Source: a virus. From it: DNA of 64,000 nt. Below the pieces are notes generated by a model. It was given only the letters and a program-made list of their open reading frames with translations. It was not told the origin of the DNA and did not search any database. The position numbers were made by a program, and so were the translations under genes. This document shows positions 56,649 through 64,000 of this stretch, piece after piece; the first letter of the stretch is position 1; every line of letters begins with the position of its first letter. Location: positions 22,464 through 86,463 of the IMG/VR virus record IMGVR_UViG_3300035698_006348; one strand, given 5' to 3'.

Positions 56649-59600
56649 ATGAATATTACATTAACATGGAATGGAACTGATATAAGTAATGAGGTTGTAT
56701 CATATGGTAGAATAGCAAAGATATGTGATGGTACACATCAACTACAAGTTGAATTAGAAAATAATTCACGTAGCTTTGAACCATATGATACACTCCTCTT
56801 ATATGAGGAAAGTATAAAAAAGGGAACATTTAATGTTGTTGCTATTACTACAGATTTAGCTACTGGCTCTGTTTCTCTTGACTGCCAAGATAATTCAAAG
56901 AAATTAGATGACTATTTTATACCGACGCAAACAGAGAGTGGTGCAGATATTACCTATGCAGACTACTGGATAGGAAAATACTTAGCTGAAACTGGGTTAT
57001 CCTATACATTTGATACTTACGACGGGAATTCAGTTGTACAAGCAGACTCTGTTTTTGGAATGGAATTTGCAAAAGATGTTGTGGTCAGACTATGCCAACA
57101 ATCTGGTTGGTATTATCATTTTGATGTTGATGGTACTTGTCATATAGGAAACTTAAGAAAAGATATAGAATCTCCAGATATTACTATAGACGATACACTG
57201 GAGTTTAATAAAGATACTGATGATAAAATGGCACGGAATAGAGTAATAGTTTGGGGAAAGGCTGGTATAATTGAAGGGGCACAAGTCTTTGCAGCTACTT
57301 CTGTTACAACTGATTGGCAAATAGACTACTCAGACTTTAGAACAGTTATTTTAGAAAATAGCTATATTGATACCATAGGTACAGCTAAAACTTTGGCTAA
57401 TAAGTTATTGACTGAATATAAAACAGCGACAGAGGTAAAGACAGCAATGCTGCCTGGAGTATTCGATGTGTATATTAATAATATAGCTTACTTTACGACA
57501 GACTATTATACTGGTTCAGGCCTTGTAACTACTGTAGAAGTGAGTATGAGTAGTAGTGGCCTAACAACTACGTTAACTCTTGATGAAAGATGCCCTCGCC
57601 AATCTGCCTATTTTGCATACTCTGGCCATGTGTATATAAGTACATGGGGAAGTGGAGTTTGGAGAAAGCCACTTAAAACAGAGGTATGGGAAGATTTTAG
57701 TACAGGATTATCTAATCTGTATATTTCAGATTTATCCATAGTCGCTGGTGTTTATTCATGTACAGCAAATGATGGCTATGCTTATAGAAGAGTTGTTGGA
57801 AGTAACTGGTCAAAACTAGCAAAACCTGCTTTTTATGATGAAGAGGAAGAAGAATATATTACAACAATTCCCACAGCTGTAGCTACTATAGTTGATAGAA
57901 CCACATATAATATTTATGTAGTATATAATTCTCCAGAAAATGAACCTGGGTATGAACTATCTACACAATGCTGGGTAGTTCAATATTCCGCATGGGGCTC
58001 TGTAATAGCTACACGGCAGATTTCTGTATCTGAGCGATTTTGGGTGCATGGTTATGATGTTGAACGTGATTTTGAAAATACATATTTATCCGCTGGTGTT
58101 GGAAAAAGTAGTAGTACTGGTGTGTATATAAATAATCCTACACACTTTAATCATCAAACATACCCATCTAATCACTATGATGATACTAGTGTAACTTCAT
58201 GGGATAGAAGTTTTAATCTTACAAATGAAGTAACTCCATTTACATTAGTTGGAGAGGGTGATTCAAATATATCGCTAATAAAAGATAAATTTGCCTGTTA
58301 TTTTACCAATACAGCTACAGGTGGAACAATAACCACATATAAAGCTAATGAAACTACAGGTGTATTTGATAAAACAGACTATGCTGTACTAAGTGCAGAC
58401 CTTAGTACTGAGAGTGGACCATTCGAATATGTCGGAGTATGGACACAGTATAAAACAACTATAACATTAGCAGTAATGGATTGGTATTCAGAAACACTTT
58501 CTTTTTCAAAGTTTACACTTGGTGCTTCTACTGCTACCCCTGTTAGTTTAGCAGAATATGATTTAGGGGATTCTTATATACATCCAGATAATAATGGCCC
58601 GGGTAACTTTCTAATTGTAAATAATATTTTATATGTTCCAAGAATGATCTTTGATGGGGATGATATTATTGTTAGAGTATATACATATGATTTTTTAACT
58701 GAAACAGGAAAAGATATCTTACTAGATACTTCTGAAAATATAGCTGAAGTATATGTTGCTCAATATATGTCTGGTATTTCTATTATACTAAACTACAATT
58801 ATAGAGAAACGTCAGCAGATTACCTAACATCCACACAAACTTCAAATGTCAATCTATTCAAAATAGAGGAGCAAGAGGATGCTGTGCTTGTAAAAAATCT
58901 TATCTCTATTACTGATACACAGACAGCCCCGTTTACAGAGCCCCCTTCACCACCTCTTCCTGGTGGTACTTTAGTACCTGGTTGGGATTATTATTACACA
59001 ACATATGCAGAAACCACAATGACCTCTATGTTTAAAACTGGGCAAAAATCTAATGCATCTTATATAAGAGTAGGTGTAGAAACAAAAACAGGCTACAGAT
59101 ATAAAAGTGTAACATACGATCATACAACAGTGGGTGAAGGCGGGACTGCTGTATTTTATGCTCAAACTATAGAGTGGGATACAATAGAGACTTTACATGA
59201 GTATTTTATAGACATGGTTACTGGGGCGATTGTAACTGAATATGCTTATGCTGAATATGAGTTTGATTCAACTGTGCGTCTTGGTGTTACTTACAATTTT
59301 GTTGGAAGGCCAATACATTCGCATGACCATACGGAGAGTACTGCCGGGTCGTTAAGTGACTCTTATACTTATCCTGGTCAAGTAAGAGATGGAACATATG
59401 TATACCCAATAACAAAATTACAAAGTGCCCAATTACCATATTTTTCCTATTTTACTTATATATATGATTCTACAACTGGAGAGCTCTTAGATACATTGGA
59501 CTCAGACCAAACAATGGGGAGTCTATTAGATATAACAGGATACACTTTATGGGAAGATGAAGATATAGTATGGAGTGCTAGTACAGTAGCCACTTCAGAT

Positions 59601-60320
59601 ACACATAGGAATTTTATACTTCATGGTGATTTTCTTATAGGAATAGTGCAGCCTGGCAATGCTACATCTAATAATGTTAGGCTGTACCATAGGCAAGTAA
59701 CTGGAACAGACTATAAAGGGGTTATACGAGTTCCTGATAAGCTAACTGAAAATACTGAGCTTATAAAATTAACTGGTGTCCCAGCTATGATAGAAAACTC
59801 TCTTGATTACCCATTACTTAGTATTACAAGTAGAGACCTTGTAAATACTAGCCAATTAGTGTCTTATGAAGACACAGTTGAGGGTGATATGTATTATAAG
59901 ACATGGAATGAATCATCAGGTGAAAACTTTACTGATGTACGCACAATGATGTGGTCAGAAGAAGCGTTTACACCCCTTAGTGGAGAGATTAAAAATAAAG
60001 ATACTTTATCATTCATTTTTAGAATAAACTCTGGTAAACTTGAAGTATTCCCTGTAGGTGGAAATTCTACAATAGAGGATCAAATAGATGATCCAGAACT
60101 AAGAACTGCCCCAGGAGATTTTTCACTCCTAACAAATATAGGAGCAAATGCCCATTTCTTAGAAACAACAAATGGTTTAGACAACTATATTTTTGTTGCT
60201 GCAAGTGGAGTGCAAGAATTTTACCAGCGTGACCCAAATGATGGGATGACTTTTACTTCAAATGTAACATCAATTCCTCCATCAACAATAACAATGATAA
60301 GGGTAGATGATTTATTATGA
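56649..60320 (+). CDS. Large baseplate/tail spike protein
   Basis: 1223 residues. The N-terminal 330 residues are a hub domain related to the previous protein (VVRLCQQSGWYYHFDVDGTC; ARNRVIVWGKAGII). The rest is a long beta-rich region with many Tyr/Thr/Ser and repeated strand patterns (SGVWRKPLK, GYAYRRVVG), like a propeller or spike that binds the host surface. A Pro-rich linker (FTEPPSPPLPGGTLVPG) lies near residue 760. Its end overlaps the next gene by 4 bp. Confidence 0.78.
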   Translation: MNITLTWNGTDISNEVVSYGRIAKICDGTHQLQVELENNSRSFEPYDTLLLYEESIKKGTFNVVAITTDLATGSVSLDCQDNSKKLDDYFIPTQTESGADITYADYWIGKYLAETGLSYTFDTYDGNSVVQADSVFGMEFAKDVVVRLCQQSGWYYHFDVDGTCHIGNLRKDIESPDITIDDTLEFNKDTDDKMARNRVIVWGKAGIIEGAQVFAATSVTTDWQIDYSDFRTVILENSYIDTIGTAKTLANKLLTEYKTATEVKTAMLPGVFDVYINNIAYFTTDYYTGSGLVTTVEVSMSSSGLTTTLTLDERCPRQSAYFAYSGHVYISTWGSGVWRKPLKTEVWEDFSTGLSNLYISDLSIVAGVYSCTANDGYAYRRVVGSNWSKLAKPAFYDEEEEEYITTIPTAVATIVDRTTYNIYVVYNSPENEPGYELSTQCWVVQYSAWGSVIATRQISVSERFWVHGYDVERDFENTYLSAGVGKSSSTGVYINNPTHFNHQTYPSNHYDDTSVTSWDRSFNLTNEVTPFTLVGEGDSNISLIKDKFACYFTNTATGGTITTYKANETTGVFDKTDYAVLSADLSTESGPFEYVGVWTQYKTTITLAVMDWYSETLSFSKFTLGASTATPVSLAEYDLGDSYIHPDNNGPGNFLIVNNILYVPRMIFDGDDIIVRVYTYDFLTETGKDILLDTSENIAEVYVAQYMSGISIILNYNYRETSADYLTSTQTSNVNLFKIEEQEDAVLVKNLISITDTQTAPFTEPPSPPLPGGTLVPGWDYYYTTYAETTMTSMFKTGQKSNASYIRVGVETKTGYRYKSVTYDHTTVGEGGTAVFYAQTIEWDTIETLHEYFIDMVTGAIVTEYAYAEYEFDSTVRLGVTYNFVGRPIHSHDHTESTAGSLSDSYTYPGQVRDGTYVYPITKLQSAQLPYFSYFTYIYDSTTGELLDTLDSDQTMGSLLDITGYTLWEDEDIVWSASTVATSDTHRNFILHGDFLIGIVQPGNATSNNVRLYHRQVTGTDYKGVIRVPDKLTENTELIKLTGVPAMIENSLDYPLLSITSRDLVNTSQLVSYEDTVEGDMYYKTWNESSGENFTDVRTMMWSEEAFTPLSGEIKNKDTLSFIFRINSGKLEVFPVGGNSTIEDQIDDPELRTAPGDFSLLTNIGANAHFLETTNGLDNYIFVAASGVQEFYQRDPNDGMTFTSNVTSIPPSTITMIRVDDLL

Positions 60321-61063
60321 GTAGATTTAGATTTGAAGACCAACTATTTTATTATATAAGTAATATGAAAGCATCCATACTTGGACAGCCACTTAATTTA
60401 GGTGGGGTGTCTACTGTAAGTGGTGGGACTGGCGGCCCACCTGGTGGATTTGTTGGATACTTACCACAAACAAGAGTTGCATATGATACTTCTGAAGCAG
60501 CAACAACTGACACAGCTACTTCTGGGTCATTATTAGATAACTTAAATCATATAAGATATGATATAGCAGCTATACCAAGTGGCCATACAATAAAAGATAG
60601 TACAAATACATTCCCAGCTAGAACAAATCTTACCTTTATAGGTGAGAATATTACTGTAGCAGATGTCTCTGGAACTGATTCTACAACTGTAACTATATCT
60701 GGAGATGGCACTTATCTAAGACTTGATGCAGCTAATAGTCCAATTACTGGTGCATTAATTTTAGAAGATAAACTAACTACAGAGGCTGGAAGAATAGTAA
60801 ATACTACTAGAGTAACTACTACTTATACAGTTTTGGTAACAGACCATGTAATCTTTTGTGATACTGATGGTGGAGCCTTTACAATCACTTTACCAGCAGG
60901 AGTTGAAGGACAATCCTTTAGAATAATCAACTGCGGGTCTGGTGGTAACTACCTAACAATAGACGGAAATGGAGCAGAAGAAATACATCAAGAGCTTACT
61001 CAAAACCTAAGCGATAGTGAAGTTTTAGATTTAGTATATAATAGTGTGGAAGGATGGTTCTAA
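60317..61063 (+). CDS. Tail fibre/upper receptor-side protein
   Basis: 248 residues, ATGA overlap. N-terminal attachment-like segment (FRFEDQLFYYISNMKA), Gly-rich linker, SLLDNLNHIRYDI, and a C-terminal domain with FTITLPAGVEGQSFRIINCG and NYLTIDGNGAEEI. This TITLP...G..F.I.N-G pattern is common near the ends of phage fibre proteins. Confidence 0.75.
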   Translation: MSRFRFEDQLFYYISNMKASILGQPLNLGGVSTVSGGTGGPPGGFVGYLPQTRVAYDTSEAATTDTATSGSLLDNLNHIRYDIAAIPSGHTIKDSTNTFPARTNLTFIGENITVADVSGTDSTTVTISGDGTYLRLDAANSPITGALILEDKLTTEAGRIVNTTRVTTTYTVLVTDHVIFCDTDGGAFTITLPAGVEGQSFRIINCGSGGNYLTIDGNGAEEIHQELTQNLSDSEVLDLVYNSVEGWF

Positions 61064-61064
61064 C

Positions 61065-62447
61065 ATGTCGTTAATTAAAGCAATAACACAAGATGTACAA
61101 GCAGACGCAGGTAATTCTAGTACAACTAATTTAGATGCTGGAAACTCTTATACCTTTGAGGGTACAGGGGCGTCAACACTAGGTGTAGTAGGCTTACAAT
61201 GGTCATTAAAAACAGATCAGAACTGCACAGTTTATATAGAAGAATCAGATAGCAGCAATACAAATTGGGATATTAGTTATGCCTTTGACTACATATCTTC
61301 AAAAGGTGGTAGAGGAGAAACAGTACAGGCTACTAAATCATACTGGAGAATCAAAGTAGTAGGAACTATTGAAACAAGTTACTTTAGATTGTCAGGTGTA
61401 CTTTGTCCTATTGCAGTACCTTTACCAAGTGATTTAAGCAGTGATGGTAGGTTAAAAACAGAGTGTCATTTATCTAGCCAAATGGGTAGACACGCTTGGG
61501 TAAACCCAACAAATGAATTAAACACAAGCCCAGTTTATAGACTGGTCGGCACAGGCTTTGAGGGTGATGGTGACACTGGTGACGTTGACTCTAACTTCTG
61601 GACTGATGGTAGTTTACTAGATGGAACAGTTGTTCAAGATGGCGGAGTAGTACAGCTAGAAACTAATACCACAACCAGTGGACTAGCCTTAGTTCAAAGT
61701 GTTAGAAAAGCTAGATTTGTAGCAGGTTCGGCTATGCTGTATCAAGGAGCAGTTAATTGGGTAACAGCAGGAGCAGCTAATAATACTAGACGAGTTGGGG
61801 CTTATACTTTAGATGTGAGTTTAGATGTAGAAGATGGTATTTATTTTCAACTTGCAGGAACTACTTTTAGTATAGGGTATGCAATAGCAGGTTCACCAAC
61901 TTTAGTTGATAGTGGTAATTTTAATGGTAGTCTAGGTGCAACTTTTACACCAACTGCTGGTACTTATTACAAAACATCGATAGAATTTAGCCCTTTAGGT
62001 GCTTTTTGGTATATTGACGGAGAACTTCTTCATAAAGTAAGTAAAACCCACACATCAGAATACATGACCTTACCTATTACTATTGAGAATGAAAATAATG
62101 GTATAGATACAGATATTGCATTTCATTGTATTGGAGCTTACATCGCTAGACAGGGTGAATTGTATACTAATCCAACAAGCAAACTACTAACGACAGAAAC
62201 TACTACAGTCTTGAAATATGGCCCAGGAACAATTAAAGGTATAATTATTGGTGCAGCAACAAATAATTGTGATATTCGTTTCTACGATGGATTAGTAGTA
62301 GACGCTGGAACTTTAATATGGTCTACTGGAGCTATGGATACTAAGACAGACTTTACAGATTTAGACTTTTTTGGAACTCCATTTAGTAATGGGTTAACAG
62401 TAGATGTATTTGATGCTGCTGGAACAGTACTAGTGATTTATGAATAA
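61065..62447 (+). CDS. Receptor-binding/fibre protein with lectin-like domain
   Basis: 460 residues, ATG 61065. N-half is a beta domain with NCTVYIEESDSSNTNWD; the middle (about 185-370) resembles a concanavalin-type jelly roll (FVAGSAMLYQGAVNWVTAGA, ISFQLAGT-like, FWYIDGELLHKV). The C-terminus is a small beta domain ending VDVFDAAGTVLVIYE, a pattern common in phage tail-associated modules. Probably contacts host carbohydrate. Confidence 0.68.
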   Translation: MSLIKAITQDVQADAGNSSTTNLDAGNSYTFEGTGASTLGVVGLQWSLKTDQNCTVYIEESDSSNTNWDISYAFDYISSKGGRGETVQATKSYWRIKVVGTIETSYFRLSGVLCPIAVPLPSDLSSDGRLKTECHLSSQMGRHAWVNPTNELNTSPVYRLVGTGFEGDGDTGDVDSNFWTDGSLLDGTVVQDGGVVQLETNTTTSGLALVQSVRKARFVAGSAMLYQGAVNWVTAGAANNTRRVGAYTLDVSLDVEDGIYFQLAGTTFSIGYAIAGSPTLVDSGNFNGSLGATFTPTAGTYYKTSIEFSPLGAFWYIDGELLHKVSKTHTSEYMTLPITIENENNGIDTDIAFHCIGAYIARQGELYTNPTSKLLTTETTTVLKYGPGTIKGIIIGAATNNCDIRFYDGLVVDAGTLIWSTGAMDTKTDFTDLDFFGTPFSNGLTVDVFDAAGTVLVIYE

Positions 62448-62470
62448 AGAGAAAATATAGATTGAATGTT

Positions 62471-62479
62471 TGTTATAAT
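62471..62479 (+). promoter_or_regulatory. Possible extended -10 promoter for endolysin
   Basis: TGTTATAAT: TATAAT (62474-62479) preceded by TGT, an extended -10, 30 bp before the endolysin ATG. No good -35. The element is in the only gap (61 bp) of this part of the late block. Confidence 0.45.
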
Positions 62480-62508
62480 TATGGTGAAACTACGGAAATA
62501 ATATAATC

Positions 62509-63528
62509 ATGGATATAAATTATTTACTAAATATATGGAATAAAGTTAAATACGGATGGGATTTAAATCTAGTAAACGATGGATTTGAGTTTATGATAGA
62601 TACCTCTCACTGGACTTTATCTAGTCCAGAGAAGTTTAATCATGATAAATTCCAACAGTTTATAGAAGAGACTAAGCTAAAGGCTATAATATTTAAACTA
62701 TCTGATACTAATAGATATACTAAGAAACCTTTCTATGATTCTCTCGCTGAGTTTTGGTATGGTATTGCTATGAGATATAACTTATTAACCAGTGGCTATC
62801 ACTGGCTACAGGCTGTTATTGATCCAACTGTAGCATGGAAGTTTCATAATAATTGGCTAAAAGACCATCCACTTACTTTGCCTAACACTGTAGATTTTGA
62901 AGAACAAAGTATAACAGACTTCTCAGACTATCTATGGAGAGCTAAAACCTTTTTAGGTTATGCTGGTTCAGATTCAATAGTATATACTGGTTATAATTAT
63001 ATAAAATATAAAGTAAAACAAAATATACCAAGTAGAGATTTAGTAAAAAAACTTGGATGGATGGGCAACTACTCATTGTGGTTTGCATATTATTCACGGT
63101 ATTGGCCACCAATAGACGATATGTGGCCTTGGACAGATTTTAAAATTTGGCAGTACTCAGGTAATGCTGATTATCCATATTATGCTGATGGTGATGCAAA
63201 GAATGGAACTGACTGGGGGGTTGATTCTAAAGGAGGAGATGTAAACTACGCTTATAAGAATTATTTTGATAAGTTTAGGACTGGGGTAATACCACCCATT
63301 GTAGAGCCTCCTATTGAACAACCAACGGAATCTGACGATTTGTGGTATAATTTAATAGGTGATATGAATGTCAGAGATGGCCCAAGTATTTATAGTGAGA
63401 AAATAGGAACTTTACCTAAAAATACTAGAGTAAGGGGATTTGAATTTGGGGGAGATGACGCATGGATACGTATTAATGAAACGGACTGGGTTTGTAAATC
63501 CCGTAAGGGAAAAGTATATTTAAAATAA
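62509..63528 (+). CDS. Endolysin: GH25 muramidase with SH3b domain
   Basis: 339 residues. N-terminal GH25 domain: FMIDTSHWTL (first acidic strand), KAIIFKLSDTNRYT, GYHWLQAV, NTVDFEEQS (catalytic Asp-x-Glu) and FKIWQYSG. After a Pro-rich linker (PPIVEPPIEQP) comes a bacterial SH3 domain with MNVRDGPSIYSEKIGTL and AWIRI. Cuts the glycan of peptidoglycan and binds the wall, which supports a Gram-positive host. No signal peptide, so release needs a holin. Confidence 0.92.
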   Translation: MDINYLLNIWNKVKYGWDLNLVNDGFEFMIDTSHWTLSSPEKFNHDKFQQFIEETKLKAIIFKLSDTNRYTKKPFYDSLAEFWYGIAMRYNLLTSGYHWLQAVIDPTVAWKFHNNWLKDHPLTLPNTVDFEEQSITDFSDYLWRAKTFLGYAGSDSIVYTGYNYIKYKVKQNIPSRDLVKKLGWMGNYSLWFAYYSRYWPPIDDMWPWTDFKIWQYSGNADYPYYADGDAKNGTDWGVDSKGGDVNYAYKNYFDKFRTGVIPPIVEPPIEQPTESDDLWYNLIGDMNVRDGPSIYSEKIGTLPKNTRVRGFEFGGDDAWIRINETDWVCKSRKGKVYLK

Positions 63529-63540
63529 TAGGGAGTTATA

Positions 63541-64000
63541 ATGGCTGATTCATATATAGACTTAACTTTAAATGAAAATGATATAAAATTAAAGGTAGAA
63601 GATAATGGTGACGGTACCTACTCATTGTCTATTACTGATACTGGTGGGGTTGTAACGGGTACTGTTGGAATAGATCAAGTTACCGCAAAAGCAAATGAAG
63701 TAGTTATTAAAAGTATTACAGCTGGTTCAACTATAATTGGTGCTGTGGGAATAGACCAGGCAACTGCAAATGCAAATGAAGCAGTTATTAAAAGTATTCT
63801 TGCTGGGGAAACCCACATTGGTTCTTTTAGTAGCCACGGTAAAACAATTTCTCTTACCCCAACTATTACTGCTGGAGCTTACTCTGCTAATGACGCTGTA
63901 GGTGGAATACTTGAATTTGAAGATGCTGCAAGAGTATCTGGTGCTGGTGGAGTTATTAAACAATTATTACTTATTGATGATGCTGGTCAAGATGCCACAC
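63541..64000 (+). CDS. Virion or adsorption protein with repeats (3' end outside window)
   Basis: Starts at ATG 63541 (TAGGGAG upstream) and is open to the window edge (153 codons visible). Contains two copies 27 residues apart of VGIDQxTAxANEVVIKSI-AG, followed by Thr/Ala-rich strand regions (KTISLTPTITAGAYSAND) and GGVIKQLLLIDDAGQD, a pattern common to phage structural proteins. Its place after the endolysin suggests a late surface or decoration protein. Confidence 0.7.
   Translation, partial: MADSYIDLTLNENDIKLKVEDNGDGTYSLSITDTGGVVTGTVGIDQVTAKANEVVIKSITAGSTIIGAVGIDQATANANEAVIKSILAGETHIGSFSSHGKTISLTPTITAGAYSANDAVGGILEFEDAARVSGAGGVIKQLLLIDDAGQDAT

Overview
This window is a large piece of a tailed double-stranded DNA phage (a siphovirus judging by its long tape measure protein and lack of contractile sheath genes). 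The DNA is AT-rich, the ribosome binding sites are strong and of the AAGGAG type, the promoters are consensus TTGACA/TATAAT, and the lysis enzyme is a GH25 muramidase with an SH3b domain. Together these point to a low-GC Gram-positive host, probably anaerobic given the oxygen-independent (class II-like) ribonucleotide reductase; the host genus cannot be read from the sequence. Both ends are open: the first and last genes run out of the window.

Layout. (1) About 1-5.5 kb, rightward: small accessory genes around an RtcB RNA ligase, closed by a bidirectional terminator at about 5.55 kb. (2) About 5.6-15.1 kb, leftward: nucleotide metabolism (ribonucleotide reductase carrying a mini-intein, dUTPase, 5'-nucleotidase), a Dam-type methylase, a TOPRIM primase, a phosphoesterase, a cyclic-phosphate-type receiver protein and many small proteins, served by a promoter with a palindromic operator at about 15.2 kb. 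(3) About 15.3-25.4 kb, leftward: the replication and recombination block (PolA, RecA, a gp32-like ssDNA-binding protein, DnaB, a resolvase, a Cas4-like nuclease, a DnaQ-like exonuclease, a dNMP kinase) and a small membrane protein. (4) 25.4-25.85 kb: a duplicated, bidirectional promoter region from which leftward and rightward transcription start. (5) 25.85-28.9 kb, rightward: a run of small zinc-ribbon proteins, three tRNAs (Pro, Trp, Asn), a roughly 470-nt non-coding region rich in helices, and two tandem H-type pseudoknots supported by compensatory changes. (6) 28.9-36.4 kb: a sugar and glycan island (GDP-mannose dehydratase, ATP-grasp, cytidylyltransferase, LicD, PLP aminotransferase, methyltransferase, glycosyltransferases). 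(7) 36.4-64 kb: packaging and virion genes in canonical order: large terminase (with a LAGLIDADG intein inserted at Walker B), portal, protease-scaffold, decoration protein, capsid, connectors, tail tube, tail chaperones joined by a -1 frameshift, tape measure, baseplate and fibre proteins, and endolysin.

The most interesting items are: the tRNA-adjacent non-coding region, in the size range and setting of the ornate phage RNAs GOLLD and ROOL, followed by two paralogous pseudoknots; a 42-residue free-standing protein that looks like the missing C-terminal zinc ribbon of the phage ribonucleotide reductase; the duplicated divergent promoter module; an RtcB plus cyclic-phosphate-receiver pair suggesting RNA repair; and a five-codon ORF overlapping the arm of an intrinsic terminator. 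All functional calls come from reading motifs by eye; no database search was run.
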